A stretch of 47,109 nucleotides of DNA from Euplotes aediculatus (lineage: Eukaryota > Ciliophora > Spirotrichea > Euplotida > Euplotidae): NCBI GenBank assembly GCA_030463445.1, contig JAQGFW010011561.1:1-47109 (forward strand). Reading direction: 5' to 3'. Position numbers and translations under genes: made by a program. This document shows positions 33,346 to 41,131 of this stretch, piece after piece. The notes beneath the pieces were generated by a model. It worked only from the letters and a program-made list of their open reading frames with translations. It did not search any database and had not been told where the DNA came from. The stretch's first letter is position 1. Each line of letters opens with the position of its first letter.

Positions 33346-34212
33346 ATGCAAAAATTTCTCTATTTAGCCCTCATTCTCTTTACATTTTCAGCCAAAGCCT
33401 CAACGGTTGACACGTTAGATGTGCCGAGTGCAGTTATGAATAAAACCTACAAAGCAGCGGTTGTTTTACCTGCCTCTTATGCCAAAAACCAAGCATCTTA
33501 TCCTGTTTTGTATCTACTACACGGTGGTGGTGGGCATTTTCGTGATTGGCTTACGCTTACGCCCGACAAAAATTTGGTTAAAACACTTGCGGATAAATAC
33601 AATTTAATCATCGTGATGCCCGAAGGTGAAACGTTCGGTTGGTATTTGGATAGTCCATCTGACCCAAATAATAAGTTCGAAACCTATATTACAAAAGAAG
33701 TTATTCAAAGAATTGATGCCACTTATCGTACCGTAAAAAGCAATAAAGGCAGAGTAATTACAGGTCTTTCGATGGGCGGACACGGTGCAATGTATCTTTC
33801 TACTCGTCACCCAGATTTATTTGGAGCAGCAGGTACAATGAGTGGAGCAATGGATATGAACTATACAAAATTTAAGGTAAATGCCGATTTTACAAAATCA
33901 TTAAAAGAACGCTTTGAGAAATTACTGGGTACTTCGGATGTTTCTCAAGAAGTGTTTGTCAAAAACTCAATTGTAAATATGGTTGATGCCATCAAGAAAA
34001 ACGGCATGCCTATCACGATTGATTGCGGCGTTGATGATTTCTTGATTGATGCCAATCGTGAACTTCATAGCCGACTGCTCTATGCAGGAGTGGTTCATGA
34101 TTACACCGAACGCCCTGGTGCTCATACTTGGCCATATTGGGAAAATTCGTTACCATACCACGTTCTTTTCTTCCATAATGTTCTGAGAAAGAATGGTGTA
34201 GTTATAGAATAA
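33346..34212 (+). CDS. Secreted esterase (PF00756 family)
   Basis: 288 residues with a signal peptide (MQKFLYLALILFTFSAKA). It has YPVLYLLHGGGGHFRDW, LIIVMPEGETFGWYLDS, RVITGLSMGGHGAMYL with the nucleophile S142, CGVDDFLIDANRELH for the acid and GAHTWPYW for the histidine, a complete triad of the esterase-D/tributyrin-esterase type. It follows another PF00756 gene, with a REP palindrome between, and precedes the sulfatase. Confidence 0.93.
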   Translation: MQKFLYLALILFTFSAKASTVDTLDVPSAVMNKTYKAAVVLPASYAKNQASYPVLYLLHGGGGHFRDWLTLTPDKNLVKTLADKYNLIIVMPEGETFGWYLDSPSDPNNKFETYITKEVIQRIDATYRTVKSNKGRVITGLSMGGHGAMYLSTRHPDLFGAAGTMSGAMDMNYTKFKVNADFTKSLKERFEKLLGTSDVSQEVFVKNSIVNMVDAIKKNGMPITIDCGVDDFLIDANRELHSRLLYAGVVHDYTERPGAHTWPYWENSLPYHVLFFHNVLRKNGVVIE

Positions 34213-34282
34213 ATAACACCTTTTTTGCCACGAATGGAATTTGTATATTCGTGGCAAATCAAACTATTTCAATTCAACCAAC

Positions 34283-35908
34283 ATGAAAAAAATCATCTAT
34301 TCTCTCCTTGCCATTGGAATTGTATCTTTGAGTTTTTTTGCCTTCAAGCCCAAAAAGCAAAAACGTCCCAATATCGTTTTTATCATGTCTGATGACCACG
34401 CTTATCAAGCAATTTCGGCTTATGATAAAAAACTAACTTCAACGCCAAATATTGACCGAATTGCCAACGAAGGAATGTTGTTTACTAATGCCTGCGTAAC
34501 CAATTCGATTTGTGCCCCATCAAGAGCGGTAATTCTTACAGGAAAACATAGCCATTTGAATGGGAAAATTGATAATTATTTTCCGTTTGACACGACCAAC
34601 ATTACTTTTCCACAAATCTTACAAAAAGCTGGTTATCAGACTGCTATGTTCGGTAAACTACATTTTGGAAACAATCCAAAAGGCTTTGATGAATTTCAGA
34701 TTTTACCTGACCAAGGGCATTATTATAATCCCGAAATTATTACAAAGAGAGAGGGTATTAAGAAAGTTACTGGCTATGTAACAGATATTATTACAGACTT
34801 AACACTGAATTGGCTTAAAAACGAACGTGATGAAGAAAAACCTTTCTTTTTGGCGTATCTACACAAAGCTCCTCACCGTGAATGGATTCCTGCTCCCCGC
34901 CACTACAAAGAATTTATCAACCGTAAATTTCCTGAACCAGCTACTCTTTTCGATACTTATGAAGGTCGTGGTAGAGCCTCAAAAGAGCAAGAAATGAATC
35001 TGCTTACACACATGAACTGGGCGGGAGATTCAAAGATTTTCCCTGAAAATATGGATAAAATGGGGCTTGCCGAATCGCACAAATATGACAAGCAGATGTT
35101 CAAAGGAACTGTTGGCAGAATGAATCAAGAACAACGTGCCGATTTTGATAAAGTTTATGCCCCGATGAATGCAGAATTCATGAAAAACTACCCTAAAATG
35201 ACTGAAAAAGATAAAATGCAATGGCGTTATCAACGATACATGCAAGATTATTTGGGTTGTATTGCATCGGTTGATGAAGGAGTCGGTCAGGTTTTAGATT
35301 TCTTAAAAAAGAACAATTTAGAAGAAAACACAATCGTAGTTTATACCTCTGACCAAGGATTTTATTTAGGCGAACATGGCTGGTTCGATAAGCGTTTTAT
35401 TTTCGATGAATCTTTCAAAACGCCTCTTTTGGTAAAATGGAAAGGCGTAATCAAAGCAGGTACAAGAAACTCACAAATGGTTCAAAACCTCGATTTTGCT
35501 CAAACTTTTCTCGAAGCTGCTGGCATTAAGCCTCCATCGGATATGCAAGGAGAAAGTTTAATTCCGATTTTTAAAGGGCAAGGTAAAAACTTCCGTGATG
35601 CCGCTTATTATCATTATTACGAATATCCAAGCGTACACATGGTGAAACGACATTACGGAATCGTCACGGAAAAATACAAATTAGTACATTTCTATTATGA
35701 TGTAGATGAGTGGGAATTATACGACCGTATAAACGATAAAAATGAAATGAAAAACGTTTATAATGACCCTAAATATGCTAAAATAAAAGAAGAACTACAT
35801 AAAAAATTAGCTGCACTACGAGTAAAATACAAAGACTCCGAAACTTTGGATAAAATGTATATTGAGAAATACGATGAATTGGTTAAACAGGGGAAGATAT
35901 TTAGATGA
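34283..35908 (+). CDS. Type-I (formylglycine) sulfatase
   Basis: 541 residues from the ATG at 34283. A membrane anchor or signal peptide (MKKIIYSLLAIGIVSLSFFAF) precedes the sulfatase domain: RPNIVFIMSDDHAY (calcium-binding aspartates), the modification motif C77-A-P-S-R in NSICAPSRAVILTGKHSH, AMFGKLHFG, and YTSDQGFYLGEHGWFDKR. The cysteine must be converted to formylglycine by anSME or FGE; no such enzyme is in this window. It removes sulfate from a glycan or other sulfate ester; the subfamily cannot be settled by eye. Its placement among esterases suggests that the natural substrate is both sulfated and acylated. Confidence 0.93.
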   Translation: MKKIIYSLLAIGIVSLSFFAFKPKKQKRPNIVFIMSDDHAYQAISAYDKKLTSTPNIDRIANEGMLFTNACVTNSICAPSRAVILTGKHSHLNGKIDNYFPFDTTNITFPQILQKAGYQTAMFGKLHFGNNPKGFDEFQILPDQGHYYNPEIITKREGIKKVTGYVTDIITDLTLNWLKNERDEEKPFFLAYLHKAPHREWIPAPRHYKEFINRKFPEPATLFDTYEGRGRASKEQEMNLLTHMNWAGDSKIFPENMDKMGLAESHKYDKQMFKGTVGRMNQEQRADFDKVYAPMNAEFMKNYPKMTEKDKMQWRYQRYMQDYLGCIASVDEGVGQVLDFLKKNNLEENTIVVYTSDQGFYLGEHGWFDKRFIFDESFKTPLLVKWKGVIKAGTRNSQMVQNLDFAQTFLEAAGIKPPSDMQGESLIPIFKGQGKNFRDAAYYHYYEYPSVHMVKRHYGIVTEKYKLVHFYYDVDEWELYDRINDKNEMKNVYNDPKYAKIKEELHKKLAALRVKYKDSETLDKMYIEKYDELVKQGKIFR

Positions 35909-35924
35909 CATACAATATTATCAC

Positions 35925-35952
35925 GTAGAGACGTTGCATGCAACGTCTCTAC
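35925..35952. repeat. REP palindrome 4 (GTTGCATGCAAC core)
   Basis: Perfect 28-bp palindrome with GTAGAGAC/GTCTCTAC ends, 17 bases after the sulfatase stop and 31 before the transporter start. Confidence 0.92.
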
Positions 35953-35983
35953 CAATACCACAAAACCCCAATGTAAATTATCA

Positions 35984-37282
35984 ATGATGCTCGCAATTCT
36001 CGGTTTCGCTACAATAATTGTTTTTTTGGTTTTAATAATGACTAAGAAAATGTCGGTTATGACTGCCTTGGTTATTACGCCAATTATCTTTGGCTTAATT
36101 GCAGGTTTTTCGCCCAAAGAATTGGGAGAATTTGCCATTGCTGGAATCAAACAAGTTGCTCCAACTGGCATTTTATTAATGTTTGCGGTGCTGTATTTTG
36201 CGACCATGCTTGATACAGGACTTTTCGACCCTGTGATTGCAGCCATCATAAAATCTGTGAAAGGCGACCCATTGAAAGTAATCATCGGAACTGCAATTCT
36301 GACCATGATTGTGCATCTCGATGGCGATGGAACGGCTACTTTTATGATTGTTCTTTCGGCATTTTTACCTATTTATAAGCAACTGAAAATCAATCGTTTA
36401 GTTCTTTCCAGCATTGTTGCATTGAGTGTTGGGCCGATGCACTTAGTACCGTGGTCGGGGACTTCGGCAAGAGCTATTTCTGTCATGAAATCTGATACTG
36501 TTCATATTTTCAACCCAAATATTCCTGCTATTATTGGTGGAATTGTGTGGGTGCTTTTTGTAGCTTATATTTTTGGCAAAAAAGAACGCAAACGACTCGG
36601 AATCATTGACTTTCAGTACAATCATCAAGAAAATTTAAGCACAGAACAACAAGGACTAAGACGACCCAAACTGATTATTTTCAACGCCATTCTTACTATT
36701 TCTCTAATCATTGCTTTAATGAAAGGTTGGGTTCCTGCCGCTGTTTTATTTGTAGTTTTTAGTATGATTGCCTTACTGATAAACTACCCAAAACTCACTG
36801 ACCAGCAGAAAGTAATGAAAACTCACGGCACAAATATCTTCATGGTTTCGAGTATGATTTTTGCCGCAGGAATTTTCTCAGGAATCTTGACTGGCTCAAA
36901 AATGATTGAAGAAATGGCCAATGCCTTGGTTTCTTTAATCCCTCAAAATCATGCAAATTGGTTGCCTGCACTTACGGCAATTACGAGCTTGCCAGCCAGT
37001 ATGTTATTCACGCCCGATGCCTATTATTTCGGAGTTGTGCCAATTTTGAGTCAGACCGCAACTCAATTTGGTATCGACCAACTCGAAATTGGTCGAGCCG
37101 CCTTGCTTGGACAAATGACCGTTGGTTTTCCGATTAGTCCGTTAACAGCCTCTACTTTTTTATTGGTAGGTTTGGCAGAAGTTGATTTAGGAGAACATCA
37201 ACGCCATACTTTCAAATGGGCTTGGGGAACAACGATTGTAATGACGATAATTGCGATTTTAACGGGGTCGATACATGTATGA
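35984..37282 (+). CDS. CitMHS-family citrate/carboxylate:cation symporter
   Basis: 432 residues with about twelve hydrophobic segments. The CitMHS signature is clear in MLAILGFATIIVFLVLIMTKKMSVMTALVI, TMIVHLDGDGTATFMI, GPMHLVPWSGTSARA and FPISPLTASTFLLVGLAEVDLGEHQ. Known members take up metal-citrate or other tri/dicarboxylates at the inner membrane. It is the only dedicated inner-membrane carrier in the catabolic run and is followed (after the RAYT insertion) by the AtuA pair, so it probably imports an organic acid released by the exported esterases. Confidence 0.93.
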   Translation: MMLAILGFATIIVFLVLIMTKKMSVMTALVITPIIFGLIAGFSPKELGEFAIAGIKQVAPTGILLMFAVLYFATMLDTGLFDPVIAAIIKSVKGDPLKVIIGTAILTMIVHLDGDGTATFMIVLSAFLPIYKQLKINRLVLSSIVALSVGPMHLVPWSGTSARAISVMKSDTVHIFNPNIPAIIGGIVWVLFVAYIFGKKERKRLGIIDFQYNHQENLSTEQQGLRRPKLIIFNAILTISLIIALMKGWVPAAVLFVVFSMIALLINYPKLTDQQKVMKTHGTNIFMVSSMIFAAGIFSGILTGSKMIEEMANALVSLIPQNHANWLPALTAITSLPASMLFTPDAYYFGVVPILSQTATQFGIDQLEIGRAALLGQMTVGFPISPLTASTFLLVGLAEVDLGEHQRHTFKWAWGTTIVMTIIAILTGSIHV

Positions 37283-37304
37283 AAAAAACGGATTCGTTGA
37301 AATT

Positions 37305-37332
37305 GTAGAGACAAGGCATGCCTTGTCTCTAC
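37305..37332. repeat. REP palindrome 5 (AAGGCATGCCTT core)
   Basis: Perfect 28-bp palindrome with the same GTAGAGAC/GTCTCTAC ends but the AAGGCATGCCTT core, 22 bases after the transporter stop and just upstream of the RAYT gene. Confidence 0.93.
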
Positions 37333-37390
37333 GGCGACGATGATAGACAAATTAATTAAATCCAAAAATAACATTAAATCCAATCATAAA

Positions 37391-37999
37391 ATGTCCGTCG
37401 ATAAATTCAAAAATAAATACAGAATTGCATCGGCACGAGCATCGTGGTGGAATTATGGTTGGAATGGGGCATATTTCATTACGATTTGCACGAAAAACCG
37501 TGACCATTTCTTCGGAAAAATAGAAGATGGACAAATGAAATTGTCAAAAATCGGATTGTTGGCTGATGTATTTTGGCATGAAATAAAAAACCATACCGAA
37601 AATATAGAATTAGGTGCATTTGTGGTAATGCCCAATCATATTCACGGAATTTTGATTTTGGATAAACCTGAAAATAAAATCATTGAAACCGTAGAGAAAA
37701 GGCATGCCTTGTCTCTACAAACGCAACAACAAATACCAATTCAAACCCCAGCACAACAACGATTTCAAAATCAAGGTAAAAATACGGTTTCCTCAATCAT
37801 TGGTTCCTACAAATCGGCCATTACCAAACATTGCAATCGCCTAAAATTAACCGATGACAATGGTGTTGTATTTGCTTGGCAAACAAGGTTTCATGACCAT
37901 ATTATTAGAAATGATGAAGAATATCAAAAAATCAATGATTATATAGAAAATAACCCATTGAATTGGGAGAATGATAAATTTTATGGTAATGAATTGTGA
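37391..37999 (+). mobile_element. REP-associated tyrosine transposase (RAYT, Y1 HUH family)
   Basis: 202 residues from the ATG at 37391 (SVDKFKNKYRIASARASWWNY is the usual RAYT start); a start at 37340 would add 17 residues and also be open. The HUH pair is H83-x-H85 in VVMPNHIHGILIL; the catalytic tyrosine is probably Y178 in EEYQKINDYIENNP. RAYTs nick REP hairpins in single-stranded DNA and are single-copy, non-self-mobilising relatives of IS200/IS605 TnpA. REP palindromes with the same core flank the gene (37305, 38029) and a third lies inside it (codons 101-109). It separates the CitMHS and AtuA genes that otherwise look like neighbours, on the same strand. Confidence 0.93.
37691..37718. 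repeat. REP palindrome 6, inside the RAYT coding sequence
   Basis: GTAGAGAA/GTCTCTAC ends with an AAGGCATGCCTT core and one arm mismatch. It starts exactly at RAYT codon 101 and reads in frame as VEKRHALSL within the linker between the HUH domain and the C-terminal tyrosine region. Confidence 0.9.
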
Positions 38000-38028
38000 T
38001 TCGTAATTTTAAATCGTCATCCGATTTT

Positions 38029-38056
38029 GTAGAGACAAGGCATGCCTTGTCTCTAC
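38029..38056. repeat. REP palindrome 7 (AAGGCATGCCTT core)
   Basis: Perfect 28-bp palindrome, identical to the copy upstream of the RAYT gene, 29 bases after the RAYT stop and 31 before the AtuA start. Copies 5 and 7 bracket the transposase gene as direct (and, being palindromes, also inverted) repeats. Confidence 0.93.
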
Positions 38057-38087
38057 TCTTCGAATTAAAAAATTGAAATTTCCAACA

Positions 38088-39437
38088 ATGAAAAATAAAA
38101 TCAGAATAGGTTGCGGAGCTGGGTTTTCGGGCGATAGAATTGAACCAGCCATTATTTTGGCTGAACGAGGAGAATTAGACTATTTGGTATTAGAATGTCT
38201 GGCCGAACGAACCATTGCCCTCGCCAATAAACGCAAAATGGCCGACCCAACCAAAGGCTATGACCCATTACTTGAACGAAGAATAGAAACACTTTTGCCT
38301 CATTTGGTTAAAAATGACATTCGATTAATCACTAATATGGGTGCGGCAAATCCGATTGAAGGAGCAAAAAAAATCGTTGAAATCGCCAAAAAATATGATT
38401 TAAATATAAAAGTAGCTGCTGTAAGTGGCGATGATGTGATTTCAGATTTGGGATTGAAGATTACAGAGGGGAAAATAACATTAATTGAAACAAAAATTCC
38501 GAATTCCGAAATCAAAAATCCTATATCAGCCAACGCTTATCTCGGAGTTGAGGGAATTTTAGAAGCCTTACAAGCTGATGCCCAAATAATTATTACAGGT
38601 CGTGTAGCCGACCCATCACTTTTTCTTGCTCCGATGGTTCATGAGTTTGGATGGTCAACCGATAATTATGATTTAATGGGTAAAGGAACGGTCATCGGGC
38701 ATTTAATGGAATGTGCTGGACACATCACAGGTGGTTATTTTGCAGACCCTGTCAAAAAGCCTGTCGAGAACATGGAAAATCTGGGACATCCTTTTGCTGA
38801 TATTTTCGCTGATGGCTCGGCAGTTATTAGTAAAGTTGAAGGCACAGGCGGAATCATCAATTTGCAAACAGCTAAAGAACAATTACTCTACGAAGTAATC
38901 AATCCTAATGAGTATTTTACGCCTGATGTAATTGCTGATTTCTCAAACGTAAAATTGAAAGAAATAGCCCAAAATCAAGTGAGAGTTACGGGAGGAACTG
39001 GCAAAGAAAAACCATCAACCTACAAAGTAAGCGTAGGTTACAAAGCATTTTGGCAAGGAGAAGGGGAAATCTCGTATGCAGGGCCAGCCGCTTATGAAAG
39101 AGCCAAATTAGCAGGCGAAACCATTGAAAAACGTTTAAAACCAAAATTTAAAGAAATAAAAGTCGATTTAATTGGTATTAACTCAGTTTTCAATAATTCC
39201 GAAAGCGGAACGCCGCCCGTTCCAAATCCGACATCCGAGATTAGACTCCGAGTCGTCGCAAAAGCCCAAACTCAAGCCGATGCCGCTTTAATTGGCGAAG
39301 AAGTTGAAGCTCTTTATACCAACGGCCCTGCAGGTGGTGGCGGCGTAAGAAAATACATCAACGAAGTAATCGGAATCGTATCAGTTTTGGTAGAGAGAAA
39401 TAAAGTATTACCCCAAATTTCAATTTTTGAATCATGA
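38088..39437 (+). CDS. AtuA-family protein (DUF1446), large subunit or domain
   Basis: 449 residues from the ATG at 38088. The start IRIGCGAGFSGDRIEPAIILAERGELDYLVLECLAERTIAL is diagnostic of AtuA/DUF1446, with GYDPLLERR, TNMGAANP, GRVADPSLFLAP, GHLMECAGHITGGYFADP and PAGGGGVRK. AtuA was first found with acyclic-terpene utilisation in Pseudomonas, but the enzymatic role is unproven and the family is widespread in organic-acid degradation clusters. Here it overlaps by 4 bases a 99-residue gene for the domain that is fused to the C-terminus in many longer homologues, so the two chains probably form one complex. Cytoplasmic, no signal peptide. Confidence 0.92.
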   Translation: MKNKIRIGCGAGFSGDRIEPAIILAERGELDYLVLECLAERTIALANKRKMADPTKGYDPLLERRIETLLPHLVKNDIRLITNMGAANPIEGAKKIVEIAKKYDLNIKVAAVSGDDVISDLGLKITEGKITLIETKIPNSEIKNPISANAYLGVEGILEALQADAQIIITGRVADPSLFLAPMVHEFGWSTDNYDLMGKGTVIGHLMECAGHITGGYFADPVKKPVENMENLGHPFADIFADGSAVISKVEGTGGIINLQTAKEQLLYEVINPNEYFTPDVIADFSNVKLKEIAQNQVRVTGGTGKEKPSTYKVSVGYKAFWQGEGEISYAGPAAYERAKLAGETIEKRLKPKFKEIKVDLIGINSVFNNSESGTPPVPNPTSEIRLRVVAKAQTQADAALIGEEVEALYTNGPAGGGGVRKYINEVIGIVSVLVERNKVLPQISIFES

Positions 39438-39733
39438 AACTATACGACATAGCCCACAGCCGTGCTGGTGATAAAGGCAATATTTCAACACTTTCGCTCA
39501 TTCCGTATGATGAAAATGATTACGAAATGCTCTGCGAAAAAATTACAGTCGAGAAGGTAAAAAAGCATTTCTCAGGAATCGTCGAAGGAGAAATCATTCG
39601 CTACGAAATGCCCAACATTTCATCATTACTTTTCGTATGCCAAGATGCACTTGCTGGCGGAGTAACTACCTCACTTCGGATTGATACACACGGAAAAGCA
39701 TTGAGCTATAAACTCTTAGAAATGGAAATTTGA
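39434..39733 (+). CDS. AtuA C-terminal-domain protein (small partner)
   Basis: 99 residues. MKLYDIAHSRAGDKGNISTLSLIPY is the start of the domain found at the C-terminus of longer AtuA proteins. Its ATG overlaps the stop of the large AtuA gene (ATGA), so translation is coupled and a stoichiometric complex is likely. No independent catalytic motif is visible. Confidence 0.9.
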   Translation: MKLYDIAHSRAGDKGNISTLSLIPYDENDYEMLCEKITVEKVKKHFSGIVEGEIIRYEMPNISSLLFVCQDALAGGVTTSLRIDTHGKALSYKLLEMEI

Positions 39734-39811
39734 ATATGAATCGAAACTCCAACTTTACTCATTATAAAAATATCAGACATAGAATTTATCATCAACTATT
39801 TCATAATCGAA

Positions 39812-41059
39812 ATGAAAAAATCTCGTAGAGAAATACTGAAAAAAATTACAGTTGCAGGTACTTTTGCTAATTTGGGAGTGCCTTTTTCGGTATTTTCTGG
39901 ACAAAATAATGCAATAAGCGACCGTGAATATTGGGTAAAAACGCTATATAAAATCATAAAGCCAGTCGTAGAAAATTTGGCAGAAGGAACACTTCGAAGA
40001 AATATGCCGATGGAAGTCCCACCAACTTATTACCTAAAAGTAGATAAAGTTACACATTTAGAAGCTGTTGGGCGTACAGTTGCGGGTGTTGCTCCGTGGT
40101 TGGCATTACCACCTGACGATACCGAAGAAGGAAAACTTCGGAAGAAGATAACGGCAGATTTATTAAAAGGATTACCACATTGTGTGGACCCTGCAAGTGC
40201 CGATTATCTCAATTTCAGAACCGAAGGTCAGCCGATTGTAGATGCTTCTTTTTTGGCTCATGGATTTATTAGGGCAAGACAAACTCTCTGGGAGCCGCTT
40301 GATGCTGTTACAAAAAAACGCTTTATTGAAGAATTCAAATCTCTGCGAAACCGCAAAGCTGCTTATAGTAATTGGCTTTTGTTTTCGGCGATTACTGAAT
40401 GTTTTTTGATGCAAATTGGCGAAGACTATGACCCCGTCAGGATTGATATTGCTATAAAAAAAATGAAAGAGTGGTATGTTGGCGATGGTTGGTATAGTGA
40501 TGGACCAAGGTTTAGCATGGATTATTACAATTCTTTTGTAATTCATCCGATGTTGGTTGATGTTCTAAAACTTTGTATTGATGCCAAACTCTCAACCAAA
40601 CAAGAATACGATGAAGCCCTAAAACGGATGGTTCGTCATTCCGAATTTTTAGAGAGAATGATTTCACCCGAAGGGACTTTCCCTGTTTTTGGAAGGTCTA
40701 TGACGTACCGAACCGCTGTTTTTCATGCCTTAGCGGCTACTGCCATGGTCGAGCAATTACCCGAACACATATCGCCAGCACAAGTTCGTTGCGGAATCAC
40801 CAAGGTTTTGCAGAATTTGTTTGATGGAAATCAAAATTTCGACAAAAATGGGTGGCTCCTCTTGGGGTTCAATGGTTCTCAACCCACAATTGCCGATTCT
40901 TATACCTCAACTGGGAGTCTTTATTTGACAACATTCAGTTTTTTACCTTTGGGATTACCAGCCAATAATCGTTTCTGGACAGATATTCCTGCCGATTGGA
41001 CTGCAAAAAAAGCATGGGATGGACAGCCAACCAAAAAGGATTACAAAGTTGATTATTGA
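39812..41059 (+). CDS. Exported DUF2264 protein
   Basis: 415 residues. The N-terminus has a twin-arginine-like motif (KKSRREILKKITVAGTF), so it is probably exported folded. The body matches DUF2264: DREYWVKTLYKIIKPVVENLAEG, GRTVAGVAPWLALPPDD, YSNWLLFSAITECFLMQIG, WYSDGPRFSMDYYNSFVIHPM and EGTFPVFGRSMTYRTAVFHALA. The family has a predicted alpha/alpha barrel resembling glycoside hydrolases and polysaccharide lyases, and occurs in carbohydrate-utilisation loci; no activity is established that I can cite. Separated by 78 bases from the AtuA pair. Confidence 0.88.
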   Translation: MKKSRREILKKITVAGTFANLGVPFSVFSGQNNAISDREYWVKTLYKIIKPVVENLAEGTLRRNMPMEVPPTYYLKVDKVTHLEAVGRTVAGVAPWLALPPDDTEEGKLRKKITADLLKGLPHCVDPASADYLNFRTEGQPIVDASFLAHGFIRARQTLWEPLDAVTKKRFIEEFKSLRNRKAAYSNWLLFSAITECFLMQIGEDYDPVRIDIAIKKMKEWYVGDGWYSDGPRFSMDYYNSFVIHPMLVDVLKLCIDAKLSTKQEYDEALKRMVRHSEFLERMISPEGTFPVFGRSMTYRTAVFHALAATAMVEQLPEHISPAQVRCGITKVLQNLFDGNQNFDKNGWLLLGFNGSQPTIADSYTSTGSLYLTTFSFLPLGLPANNRFWTDIPADWTAKKAWDGQPTKKDYKVDY

Positions 41060-41131
41060 AAAATAGCATTTTATTGATATTTTTCTTACATTTGGATACA
41101 CGTCTATTCGATAAAAGTATTCAACCTTTCA

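Noticed and set aside
35758-36306. 182-residue minus-strand open frame across the sulfatase/transporter junction
   Set aside because: Antisense to two clear family genes; it merely runs through a palindrome and is a shadow.
25863-38056. The palindromes as a CRISPR array
   Set aside because: They are kilobases apart, are themselves palindromic, have no uniform spacers and no cas genes nearby; they fit REP elements.
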